A DNA stretch of 64,000 nucleotides. Source: Vitellaria paradoxa. Taxonomy: Eukaryota; Streptophyta; Magnoliopsida; Ericales; Sapotaceae. Made by a program: the position numbers and the translations under genes. Shown piece by piece: positions 33,101 through 44,350 of this stretch (its first letter is position 1; each line of letters opens with the position of its first letter). A model generated the notes under the pieces. That model did not search any database, was not told the origin of the DNA, and saw only the letters and a list, made by a program, of their open reading frames with translations. The stretch spans positions 10,197,844-10,261,843 of the forward strand of contig CM034234.1 of NCBI GenBank assembly GCA_019916065.1. The letters are read 5' to 3'.

Positions 33101-36100
33101 ATACATATATATGTATTTATTATCTGGTTCAAGCTTAAGATACATCTTAATTTTATATATGTGCAAATTAGATTGCCAAGACTGATCATCTGTGCTTGTG
33201 TTTTATTAGTCTCTTTATGTGGGTTTTATACCTACTGCTGGTAGCTGGATGTTATGTTTGAAATTTCTTTTCAATGAGTAGTCATGCTTCTCATGTTCAA
33301 ATGAATATGACTTAGACATGCCCAGCCTTTTGATTAAATTCTATTTGGAAGTATCCTTCCAATATATGCTTTATTTTCTGTTACTTGCCATACAGGTGAA
33401 TCTCTCTCCGGAGGAACACTGGAGATTGATGTTGCATACTTTGGATTCCACATCCACAGTGAGAGTCATGACCTCTGTGGGGAGACATCTTGCCCCATTT
33501 CTTCTGGTGATTTTGTAATTTCTCATTCCCAGGTATTACCTGGGTTCACTCCACCGGTAAGTCTTCTTTCCATTTAATTGTTACAATGTTTTTATGTGGT
33601 AATGTACCGTGTAATTGATGTTTAGAGCTAACCTGCATCCAATTGGTGGTTTTCCCTCAAATCTGGAATCGATCTGAAGATAAAGCTTGCAATCTAACAT
33701 GGAAAGCCTTAATAAAAAGGCATTTTCTATATGTTTCTTAGACCATGTCTTTGGTATAGACTGCAACTTCTAATGGCATGCCTTCAGTAGTTCCTATAGA
33801 GGGACAATGTTGTGTGCATGTCCATCAAACTCCATGATAGCATGGAAACATTATCCCTCCATACAGAGAAGGCAGAATGAGTTGCGACAGATTTTTAACT
33901 TAAAATAATTTACCTACTTTTCGCATTGAAAAAACTAAAGAGGGTGTTTGGATGGCAAAAAAATACAAGAAAAATACAAAAAATTGATATAAAAGTGATA
34001 TGTGGCGAAATTTGATTGGAAGAAATTGAAAAAAGTTAATAAAAATTAGTAGGTTTTGGTAAACCAAACATCCTCTAAGTTTGCTGTAAATGGTATTTAC
34101 ATTAATGATTGGTTTAGGGAAATTCCTATAAGAAATAAGGCCTGCTATATTGTAAAATTATAAATTGAAAATGCTCATTGATGGAATGCAATGGGACTTT
34201 AGGGGCTGGAAGAATGTTCCGGCCTGGGGCCTTACCTTGGCAGCTTTTCTAACAGTATGCGTTCATTGCGTCTGTAGCTTAAGTACTAGTGATTTCGGTG
34301 AGTCCAGTGCATGTGTGGAAAAGAAGAGCATCTTTTTCTCAACAAGCCCTTGAACTTCTTGAAGATCTACTATACTGGACCTTAATCATATCTGTGCATG
34401 GGAGCTGCATAGCGCCCTGTCAACAAATCTTAATAATAACAAAGTCCACACCCATCCATGGTCCAACTAGAGCCTACTCACTTCTATGGAAGTGTTTTTC
34501 TTGAAATTGGCTCAGATATGTAATTTCTTGGAGGAATGATACTGAATAATTGTTGGTCTCCAGTTTTTAAGGGGCTTTATTGTGCAACTAGACAAACAAA
34601 TACACACAAATGCACAAAGACAATAATTTAGAAATATATATTGTAAACTAAAACAAAGACTTGATTTTCAATGGTTGGGCCTAGAAATATTTGCACATCC
34701 TCGTGCATGTATGTAGACAACAAATAGCTAAGAAGCACGAATGGTAACATGTGATATGGATATGCTAATGCAGCAATATCAAATAAATAAATAAATTGCA
34801 TAGATACATGAAAAATATGAGTAAATAATTAATTATAAAATATGCTTATCTTTTATTTATTTGTATCTATTTTAGAAAATTTTATATATAAACAAACTAG
34901 AAAATTTGGATTTTAAAGTTCCTAAAAATATAAAATTTTAATGAGGAAAGGAATTAATAGATGTAAGTTCATTTTAATTTTATCTTATTATTTCATTAAT
35001 TTTTTTCTTTTTCAAAATTGTAGTGTCCATACATATTTAAATGATGGAGTGTGTGTCTACTAAGTGTAAGATTTTGGAAATATATATATATGTATATTAT
35101 AACACTTTATATAACACTTTTTTTTTCTCTCTCAAATTTGCAGTGTCCTCCGTACATATTTAAATGATGGATGTGTGTGTCTACCAAGTGTAAGAGTTTG
35201 AAATATATATATATATATATATATTATAACACTTTCAAGAAAGTGCCCGGCAATAAGTATCGGTGTCTAATATGGACATGTTGCCTTTTTAGAAGTGATT
35301 GTGCTTCTCATATAAATAAGTATTTTTCCATATTAAATCTAAATATGCTATTTTTTGATTGTTGTTATTATCTTTGCTACCTTTCAAAGAAAAAAAAAAT
35401 TATCTTTGCAGTTTGAATGGCCAAAAAGTACAAGAAAAGTAGAAAAGTTGATATAAAAGTGATATACGGTGAAATTTGATTGGAGGAAGCTGGAAACTTT
35501 TTTGTGAATTTTGGTAACTTTTGGTTGAATTTGGTAAAGCAAACTTAATTACCTAAGAACAATGTACAGGGAAGCTTAGGTGTGCACTTTAGAAGCTAAT
35601 ATAGTGCTTTGCATCGTATGGTCAACTAAATCATTATCTGATCCATTGAAGTGTCGGAATCACTCTGGAATTTTGCATGAGCACAGGTTTGACAATTGTA
35701 TGAAAAAAATCAAGCTATTATTTAACCCTCAGTTTTGTGGACCAATAAGGCAATAAACACGTATGTGCATGCATGCTCATGTTTTGGGTGGGTTTGGAGG
35801 AAGGTTCTCCCACAACGTAACCTTATGCTGTCTACCCCATGCTTGTTCTATTTTTCACTCTTTGTAATCATTCACCTGTTCGTGTGATATTAAAACTTGA
35901 ATGTCCACAACTTGAAAGTTTCCAAATACACGGCCCACCCATTTGTTTGCTCTCTGAATTTGTTTGCCTTGCATGTAGCTGAAATTAATGTTGCCATAAT
36001 TTAACTTTCTGTTTCCCTTACTAACTGAGGGGTTTAAAATTCCATCTTACTTAATCTTTTCACAAATGTCTGGGACGTATTCATATGGTCCTTCTCCCCG

Positions 36101-36242
36101 TGAAGCTTATGGCGTTTGACATGTGCAGGGTACTTACACACTCAAGATGAAGATGAAAGATGGAAACAAGCATCAGTTGACATGCATAACCTTTGATTTC
36201 AGCATTGGGTTTGTAGCCTCTGAAGCAGTAGCTGATATTTAA
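30153..36242 (+). CDS. Secreted ML-domain (NPC2-like) lipid-binding protein
   Basis: Four exons (30153-30246, 31089-31190, 33396-33556, 36129-36242) with GT/AG borders and consistent phases (1, 1, 0) encode 156 residues. The product matches plant proteins annotated as putative phosphatidylglycerol/phosphatidylinositol transfer proteins of the MD-2-related lipid-recognition (ML) family. Residues 1-25 are a signal peptide; the mature protein begins near TDVHYCDKSADYAVKVSG. Four cysteines of the fold are present in the mature part (C31, C93, C98, C138). Exon 3 carries GGTLEIDVAYFGF and LPGFTPP; exon 4 carries YTLKMKMKDG and LTCITFDFSIGF. The protein ends in the conserved-looking SEAVADI. The length fits the family. 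Related proteins bind sterols or phospholipids in the vacuole or apoplast; the ligand here is not known. Introns are 842, 2205 and 2572 bp; the last holds two MITE copies and a tandem duplication. Confidence 0.92.
31191..33395 (+). other. Intron 2 of the ML-domain gene
   Basis: About 2.2 kb of AT-rich intron between GCAG/GTAGAA and TACAG/GTGAA. Open frames inside are random. No clear transposon ends were seen. Confidence 0.7.
33939..34076. mobile_element. Short MITE, family B copy 1 (intron 3)
   Basis: The ends AGAGGGTGTTTGG and (reverse-complemented) AGAGGATGTTTGG are a 13-bp inverted repeat with one mismatch. The interior TTGATATAAAAGTGATAT and GAAATTTGATTGGA recur in the copy at 35411-35548. 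Confidence 0.75.
35017..35235. repeat. ~121-bp tandem duplication (intron 3)
   Basis: Two copies of a segment containing ACATATTTAAATGATGGA, a TGTGTGTCTAC phrase, AAGTGTAAGA, a (TA)n run and TATTATAACACTTT begin near 35019 and 35140. The copies differ by small changes and by TA-run length. Confidence 0.8.
35411..35548. mobile_element. Short MITE, family B copy 2 (intron 3)
   Basis: This shares TTGATATAAAAGTGATAT and GTGAAATTTGATTGGAGGAA with the copy 1.3 kb upstream. The ends (GTTTGAATGGCC and GGTAAAGCAAAC) are more decayed. Fragments of the same family occur near 20200-20353 and 22326-22450. Confidence 0.65.
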
Positions 36243-37265
36243 CTGCTCTGAGGATTGGTTCATCAGTGACCATTAATTAATATCATACGATATATGTACA
36301 TGGAGAACAGGTTTTCTGCTGTTACAGAACTCGCATGTGATGTTGATGATTATTTGCGTAATATCTTCCAAGACATGTTAAAGAACAATCATATTTGTAC
36401 ATTTGGAAACTAATTATAGCGTGGTTGCTGCTTCATGTGCACTATAATCATTTAGATTTTTGAGGCAGTTGTTCGACCTCACTCATAACTTTCTCTTTTA
36501 ATGTCAAATCTGGTAGTTCTGATGAAAGCGAAAGAGTAATTGATTGCTGTCTGTCAGTAGAGAGGAATAGGAAATGACTCCCGCAATTTGGGGTTGGGCC
36601 CCCCCGGGTGCTGAGGAAGAAAATCAGATGGGGAATCTCTCCCTCCCTCCTTCCCTCCCCCCTTCCCTGTGTGTCTGTGAGACATCTATCGAGCTACAAC
36701 ATGTTTATGGGCAGATTTGTGCTCTAGGGGTGTGCAACCTAATCGGTCACACTGTACTAAATCGGTTATTTTGATTTAATTTGGTTTTTTTTTTGTAAGT
36801 AGATTTGATTTGATTTGGTTTTTAAATCAACGTCCGGTTTGAGAAATTAAAAAAATTGGAAGGTTTATTTTAGTCTGCAGTTTTGAGTTTGAAAAGTTGG
36901 TTAATCAAATCAAATCAATACTATTAATGTAATTAATGTATATTATAACATTTATATTAAATATAAGTTAAAAAAAAAACTAAAAATACAATATTTGGGG
37001 ATATGTTACAATTGTGGAATTAGATTTGTAAAACAATCAATTTGAATCAAAAGTCTTTTCTTTTTATATTCAGACAACATTCAAAATTCATTTCTTTTTA
37101 TTTTTGTTTTAGATCAAATAGGAATATATGTGTGTGTATGTGTGCCATTTGGGATCTATTGTTATAAAAGTTAAATTTAATGTTGAGGCATATTTATATG
37201 GCATATATATATATATATATATATTGTCTCATAAAATCGTCTAATTAAATCAAAATTACAAATTT

Positions 37266-37510
37266 AGGCTCCGTTTGGGAAAAAAAGTAGCTGACTTATT
37301 TTTAGTTAGCTACTGTAACAGGTAAAAATAAGCCAACTATTTTTGTGTTTGGAAAAGAAAAAAAAAAAGTGACTTTTTTTAGTTAGATTTTTAGTTTTGA
37401 CTAATTTAATATTTTTGCCCTTAAAAGTTTAAAAAAAAAGTTAAAATGTAAAAAGGTAAATTTAATCGGCTACTGTAGCAGTTATTAACTAGCCTTTCCA
37501 AACGGAGCCT
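37266..37510. mobile_element. MITE family D copy 1, perfect 13-bp TIR
   Basis: AGGCTCCGTTTGG on the left and CCAAACGGAGCCT on the right form a perfect 13-bp inverted repeat. The ~220-bp interior has inverted AGTAGCTGAC / GGCTACTGTAGC-like words and the phrase TAATATTTTTGCCCTTAAAA shared with relatives at 45768-45981, 54100-54380 and 56640-56812. No coding sequence. Confidence 0.85.
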
Positions 37511-38451
37511 TAATTTGGTTTTTTAATTGAACAACTAGGTTACGATTTAAAATTTTTTCAAACCGATAATTTACAATTTGGTAATTGAATTATATGAAAT
37601 CCTACTCGTAACTGAAAAAAATTGTTTCAGAAAGTTTCAAGATGTTTATACTTCATGAAAAATAAACTTTCCATTCACATTGTTGGTTTTGTGAGAGGCT
37701 CACAAATAGGAATGGTAACTCTGCTTTTTGGAGATTGGTGATTAGAGCTCTCTGTTGCCTTGTTTTTGTTGCCTTATGGCCGTTGTGAAATTGCTTTGCG
37801 TGGTTGTACTGTGGCTTTTCTGAATTTTTGGCCTCGAAATAAATGCCATTCCGGATTAGTAAAGAAATGAAGTTTTGACGCAAAAATGAGTCGAGATCTC
37901 TTGTTCCCTTTTTTTTCTTGGTTAGGAGTATGCGCAGAAAAGGAAAACCGGCATTGTTGGATAACGGGTTGTTTGAAATAAGAAAAAGTGAGACAAAATG
38001 AAATAAATTATGATTTGAAGAGAGTTTGTAATGCGTACAATGAAAGAAAAAATTAATATAATATAAAATTAATAGAAATTTATAAAATTTTTTAAAATTT
38101 TTCAACAAATCAAATGTTTCTGTAACTATTAAAGTTAGAATCGTTGAATTAAAATTCAAAATTTAACTGTTTTGACACGTTTATATTTTTTTAAATAAAA
38201 AATATGTGAATATATTTTAACTATTTTAATTCAACGGTCCGACTCGATGCACCCATCTCCATCTCTTTCAACTTGTTGGCCCGTAAGATCTTAGTTATTT
38301 GGTACAGATCATCAAACCAGAAGCTGCTAGAACGTGGAAATTGCTCTTTTCTACCTTTTTCATTTTCAGTTCTTGAGGTTCAGAGGATTGGGACCGAGGA
38401 GTCATGCCTGGTACCAAAAAGGGGTTTGATTCACCTTAGCAGCTTTAATAT

Positions 38452-38502
<51 letters not shown>

Positions 38503-38882
38503 TGTATTCTCTCAACCCTCGTTCTTGAAATGAGAAAAGAAGCAAAGTTGCTTTTGCTACCTTGTGACTGCATCATTACCCCATGGCACACATTGTCCAC
38601 CTGGGTTTTGCTCTGATGCAGGGGAGACCAACTCCTACAATGTTATAAAGCCAATCAGATAGTGCCACGTCACCCAAGAGTCAAGCTTATTATTATTATT
38701 ATTATTATTATTATTTTGGCTTTATTTTTCTTTCTTCCCTTTCTATCCTTGATCAAATAATGCTTCAGCATCTACGGCTCGCCAATTCCCATCATGAATA
38801 AAGGAGCTGACAACATAAATCTTAACGGTATCGTGTTTCATAACAATGCAGACAGACTATACAGATTCGTTATGTAAAAACA

Positions 38883-38996
38883 TTTGCTTCTACGAACAAA
38901 TTTGAAGTTATTATTAATATTTGACAAAATATAATAACCTTTGCCTCTACGAACAAATTTGAAATTATTATTAATATTTGACAAATAGATACAGCC
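38883..38996. repeat. 57-bp tandem duplication
   Basis: Two copies, starting at 38883 and 38940, share TCTACGAACAAATTTGAA followed by ATTATTATTAATATTTGACA, with few differences. Confidence 0.85.
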
Positions 38997-40899
38997 ATTC
39001 CATCCTCGACAATATATATATATATATATATGTATGTATACACGTACGTATAATGTTCTCCGAAATTCCATAATAATGAGTCTAATGAATAATACTGTCG
39101 AATCCCGAAAAAACACATTTGATGATATTTTTTGGGAGTAAATTGCATTGATCTTTCATAAATTTTCCATAAAATTTATACTACACCTCTCATGTTTTAA
39201 AAATTTACCTTAACTTTTTTCTTTTCCATAATAAATTACCTTTTATGACACATAAACGTTCAAAATACTTCAGTAATATTATTAGATAAATTTTGATATA
39301 AATTCATCAAAATATCATGACGTAAAATATCATAATTTAATGAACTATTTGATTTCTTACATCAGTGGTAAAGGAACTTTGATTAATTTACGTAAAAATA
39401 TTTTATTTCACTAAGATACTAAAATTATATCTCATATATTATCTAGATCAAGCATAGACAAGATACGTATTAGTAAGTGTATAATCAAAATTTTTGCTAA
39501 GAGAGTACAAAGCACTTGAGAAGAGGTAATAAGTCACGTCAAGATTGAAAATGGGGGGGAAGAGATGTTTCTTATTAAGGAGAGAAAAAATTATCATAAT
39601 CAATTTAAACATTAAACCGATAAAAATAGTATCACGATTTATTGGTATAATAGGATCTCTTAACAACACCCAATTGTTTACCTTAGATTTTTATGTAAAA
39701 CAAAATAAAATAAACTATTATTATATTTTATTATTTATAAAATGTAATGTTATATATTAAATTTACTAATATTATTTATAGAAGTATTTAATAGTGTAAT
39801 AAAAAAATGTACCTTATTCTTTAAAAAATGCCCGGTTTGATTCTTGCAAGCTCATTTAATTTCAAAAATTTTTGAATTGATATTAATTTGTAATAAAGCT
39901 AAAATACTTGAGCTATTTTGTAATTTCAACTTAAAAGTCAAAGGGGGTTGAGCCTCCATGCCATTGCATATCGAACAAAACATCATAGTGTATTCAATTA
40001 TTTTATTAATTCTTTTTGTCAAACATGAAAGGAATTTGATGAGATTCAAAATGTAATATTTACACTTTTTTAAGATTATTTTATAATTTTGGTATTTATT
40101 TGATGCCAAATTATAAAAAGTAAAAATTCACTTGAAAAAAAATGATAATTTTTAATCAAAACTCATAAATAACTAGCACGTATTCCACATGTCAAAACAT
40201 AATAAATGTCTATTTTATAAAAAATATATATATATATATATATATATTGCACATCCGCACATTATTTTTTCATGCTTATTGTTTTATTAGTGAAATAAAA
40301 TATTACTATCTTCAAATGTATTTTAAAAAAAAAATTATATGTTGTCTGTATTTTTATTTATTTTTTTAAAATTATCATATTCTATACTTGTATTTGTATC
40401 TTTATCCGTATTCATATTTGTACTTGTCAAATTTTTATGTATGACACCAAGAAAATTTGTTAAGAAAACTTAAAAGAGTAGAATAGATTAGAGGAATTTA
40501 CTAAACGCCAATTATACGGGGGAGATTAATGTAATTCACGTTTTTATTTTTTTGGCTAGATAGATGAAATTATTGGATACTGAGCCGATGGACACCAAAG
40601 AGAAAGGAGTGCCATCACACAGCTTAATCTTCACCCTGTCCAGCAATTATTCAAACCTTCAAAAAAGCAAGGACCCAAAACAGCTTTGCAGGTTCCACTT
40701 TCAACCAATTTGATGAAACCAAAAATCAAAAAGGATGAAAAATCTCCATCAACCTTGTCTCCCCTACCATCTTCTCTACAATCACTCACCCCATTCCCTG
40801 CCATAACTCATCACCCTTTTTTTCTTCAGTCCCTTTGACTCCATATCAGCACAGCCATTAACCCTGCAACCAAAAGAAGAAAAAGTAAATGTGAAAAAG

Positions 40900-41940
40900 A
40901 TGAAAGGAATGAAGGGAAGATTCCTAAAGAAACTCAAATCCATCTCAACAATCACTGCTCTCCAACAAGGCATAGTTTTCCAGGCAAGCTCCTCTAACCA
41001 AACCTTTCATGCCTCAGCTTTTGGCAAAGAACAAGCTGATGATCTTCAAAACACCAATCCCAAACAGGCATTTACAGGCAGCAGCATCAGTGCAGCAGCA
41101 AAGGTGAATCAACTCATCAAAGATGATCATGATGATGATGAGACACAGAATATTGAACCTTTTCTAGATTGGAAAGGCCAAGAATTGCCTCCTTCCAAGG
41201 ATCAGCCAGATGCTCCAATTGCTTGTACTGTTCCATTGCCCGGGGTACAGCACTTGAAAGCATCAGAAACCTGTGATGGTTTGCTTGAGCTTAATAACCC
41301 ATTATTCAACAGTGAGGAACCACCATCAGAGGGCCTTTCTGGGTCTAACCCAGTAACTCCATTTGAGGCCGCGATCATGGGAAAAAACAGTAGTCCTAAT
41401 GAAGATACCGACGAGGAGGAAAATGGAGAATTGATCCCAAGTCTGCTAGATTTCAAAGAGAAGTGTCCACCAGGAGGTCGAGAGGCAGTGATTCTCTACA
41501 CGACGAGCTTGAGGGGGATTAGGAAAACATTCGAGGACTGCAGCAGTATTAGGTTCTTGTTGGAGAGCTTCCGGGTCCTTTACACGGAGAGGGATGTTTC
41601 GATGCACTTGGAGTTCAGGGAGGAGCTGTGGAGGATTATGGGGGGCAGAGTAGTCCCTCCGAGGCTTTTCATCAGAGGAAGACACATCGGAGGGGCTGAT
41701 GAGGTGGTCGGATTGCACGAGCAAGGGAGGCTGAAGAAGCTCCTCCGTGGAATTCCTCTGAATCCATTCAATAATAGCACCTGCAGCGGCTGCGGAGGGG
41801 CGCGTTTCGTGGTGTGTTTCAACTGTAATGGTGGCCGGAAAATCATTCCGGATGAGCTAACAAATGGCTTGTTGTTGTCACTTAGGTGTCCAGAGTGCAA
41901 TGAAAATGGATTGATTAGGTGCCCGATTTGCTGCTACTGA
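40900..41940 (+). CDS. Glutaredoxin-like protein with C-terminal CxxC zinc motif
   Basis: A single-exon gene of 346 residues; the first ATG is at 40900. Residues 1-190 are a low-complexity, charged region with a basic N-terminus (MKGMKGRFLKKLKS). Residues ~194-288 form a glutaredoxin fold: REAVILYTTSLRGIRKTFED at the place where true glutaredoxins have their CPYC/CGFS site, the cis-Pro segment VVPPRLFIRGRHIGG and GADEVVGLHEQGRL. The active-site CxxC/S is absent (LRGI occupies it), as is usual in this plant clade (At5g39865/At3g28850-like, from memory), so classical thiol reduction is unlikely. Residues ~294-346 carry four CxxC pairs (CSGC, CFNC, CPEC, CPIC), a DnaJ-like zinc-binding module. 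The function is not well established; a protein-interaction or metal-binding role is inferred. Confidence 0.88.
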   Translation: MKGMKGRFLKKLKSISTITALQQGIVFQASSSNQTFHASAFGKEQADDLQNTNPKQAFTGSSISAAAKVNQLIKDDHDDDETQNIEPFLDWKGQELPPSKDQPDAPIACTVPLPGVQHLKASETCDGLLELNNPLFNSEEPPSEGLSGSNPVTPFEAAIMGKNSSPNEDTDEEENGELIPSLLDFKEKCPPGGREAVILYTTSLRGIRKTFEDCSSIRFLLESFRVLYTERDVSMHLEFREELWRIMGGRVVPPRLFIRGRHIGGADEVVGLHEQGRLKKLLRGIPLNPFNNSTCSGCGGARFVVCFNCNGGRKIIPDELTNGLLLSLRCPECNENGLIRCPICCY

Positions 41941-42988
41941 ATGAACATCTGATGAATTCTTTCTATATGTGCTAATGCTACTGATGTTTTTATTCTTGTA
42001 ATAGATGATCCCTGTTAACTATATATATATTTGTATAAATATATGCCTGTGTAATACTTGAAGTGCTGGTTCTAATTGCTTATTAGCATTTACAGATACG
42101 ATGAAAAGGGTATGTTTTGATATTTTTATTGACATTGAACACAGTGGGTTGGGATTACAAAAGGAGGCTGGGAGTATTTACCAGTTGGGAAGTTTTGAGT
42201 ACTCTATCAGCAGATACTACATACGAAATATTCCGGATCATTGAGAGTGTTAATTTACATAAAATTTTGTTTACTTTGTAAGTACAATTAATTCAGGGAT
42301 GGATAACTACAGGGTTACAGAAAGAGAGATGTCTCTCATAAGCAGATGGTATTTTTACATAGACTTTCAAGGTCTGAAAACTCTTGTGGAAGAGGCTAAT
42401 GGGGTTAAGGAGGTAGCCTGCAGAAATATATGTGTGTGTGTGTGTGTGATATTTGGGTAACTCTCATTCGCCTGTGACCTTACATTTCATAAAAACAAAA
42501 CGAAATAAAATTAAACTCTATGCATAAGACTCCTACATTAGAGGGTCCGATGAGAATTAAATGTATATAGTATTTCTTGGATAAGCAGATAACAAACTTG
42601 CCATCCTCATATTACAATGAAACAACCTTACAACTGTTCCAAAGACACTTTTGTCACCCCACTACAAGAAGAGGGAATTTGACATATTATCAGTAGGACT
42701 CACCCATATCCGGAGTTTGATTGGAAAGTTCAATCTCATAATGTGGGAGATACCTCCCGCCCGGAATTTGTTTCCGGCTAATGTTCAAATATCACATTTG
42801 AATGCCAGAATCACGAAAGTCATCCACGTTGGTCTAATTCTCCAACAAAAAACAAAAGAAGCTTTTGATTTGGAAGAAGTCGGTATGCCTCTCCTAAGCT
42901 CTATTTGCTTCGACCCAGAGCTTATCATGGCCTAGGCAAGAAGTTTGATAGTCCCGACTAGTACTTTGAGAGGATTGAAAATAAATAA
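41941..42988. other. 3' flank of the glutaredoxin-like gene and spacer
   Basis: This probably includes the 3' UTR (AT-rich with TATAAATATATG near 42034). A (TG)n run is at about 42429-42447. No other gene is recognised. Confidence 0.5.
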
Positions 42989-43739
42989 GCCAAATGCTAG
43001 GCTTACACCTCCATGTTTACACCCTTTGTTACACCCAACTAAAACGTTGTCGTTTATTCGCTTATTGCGAAATGCTAGGCTTACAGCTCTATGTTTACAC
43101 CCTTTGTTACACCCAACTAAAACGTTGTCGTTTTGGGACCCAAAAAAAAAAAGTGTAGCATTTCGCTTCTCAAACTATTACCCTTTTAATCACTCACGCA
43201 CCTGCATTCTCAACGTCTGTCTATGGGGAAAAATCCGAATCTGGACAGCGTTGTTTCAGTAGGAAAAAAAATTAATTTTTGATTTTTTTAATCTTTTTGT
43301 TTTTATATATATTTTTATTAAAATTTATTTTTTAGAAGATATAATTTTTATATGTGTTAAGAAAAAAAATTAAAAATATTCCTTCAGGTAAAAGTTATAC
43401 GCTTAAAAAAAAGTAACAAAAATGTTAATTTTTTTATTTTTTAAACTTTTATTTAAATAGGCCTGAATTTTTTTTTTTTTTTGGCAATTACGTTTAAAAG
43501 TTACAATTTAAAAAAATAAATTTTAGTAAAAAAATCAAATAAGACAAAAAAAAAAAAAAAAGCAAAATATTTTTTTGATACCCAAATGTAAAAATGGGTA
43601 GGGCATATAACTAGTTAAATATGCATCTAATCGTCAATATTAAAACATATTCTTGCATTTTATGTAAGTGCTTAAAATTTTTATAGAATCATTTTACAAA
43701 TTATCTGGTTATTAACTCTAAGACCACAAAATTAGTCAA
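42989..43739. repeat. Left inverted arm of the Mutator-like element
   Basis: This arm is ~70 bp longer than the right one because the outer tip (42992-43056) recurs as a second copy from 43070, period 78 bp. The inner copy is followed by TAGCATTTCGC at 43156-43166, which is the exact inverse of GCGAAATGCTA at 43067-43077, so the tip can form a ~100-bp hairpin. Confidence 0.85.
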
Positions 43740-44350
43740 TCCTCTCTGTATAGCCTATATTTTGAATGTGAAATCTTTTGATGCATGCAAAATATATAAA
43801 AGGATTTATTTCCACAAAAAAAATTATAAAAAAATTTATGATTAACTTTTTTATTTTGGTTTTGGAAAGTTGTCAACTGATATTATTTGATAAATAATTT
43901 TTATTTATTCAAAATTAATTTTAAAATATTTTTTGGTTTTGCGTTGATTATTAATTGCTGCTGATTATTTGTAGTGCGAAAATGTAACACTTACACCCCA
44001 CGGTTTACAAAATTATTTAAAAAATTGTCTACTTTATGATTTGTTTAACAATTTATTTATAAAATAAAGATGTTTATGGACTATAAATATGCCTTGAATT
44101 GAATTACTGTATAAGAGTATTTGTGATATTATAACTATACAAAACATATGATGAAAAGAATGAGAACAATGTAATTTTAACTAAAAAAACAAAGTAGAGT
44201 GTGAGAGAAAATTAGTGGAGTACAAATAAACTTATATGAGTCTAATTTATTAGAATATATTAATTGTTATCATATGTTCATCCTGATTTTTGTTTTTTTA
44301 TTAGTATAATTTTTTAATGTTAAAATATTTAGATCAATTTATGCACATGT

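Larger units (their letters stand above)
36243..40899. other. Intergenic spacer between the ML and glutaredoxin-like genes
   Basis: The first ~200 bp are probably the 3' UTR of the ML-domain gene. From about 36724 an AGGGGTGTGCAACC phrase looks like one end of another hAT-like element, but no matching right end was found. A MITE lies at 37266-37510, a (TA)n-(GA)n tract near 38451-38502, an (ATT)n run near 38690-38715 and a tandem duplication at 38883-38996. The CT- and CA-rich stretch 40740-40800 may be the 5' leader of the glutaredoxin-like gene. No further gene is recognised. Confidence 0.55.

Noticed and set aside
36724..37266. Possible hAT-like element starting AGGGGTGTGCAACC
   Set aside because: The left end looks right, but no inverse right end was found downstream, so borders cannot be supported.
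42651..43262. Two plus-strand open frames after the glutaredoxin-like gene
   Set aside because: The first shows no domain. The second runs into the duplicated tip of the Mutator-like element and its repeated peptide simply reflects that DNA repeat.
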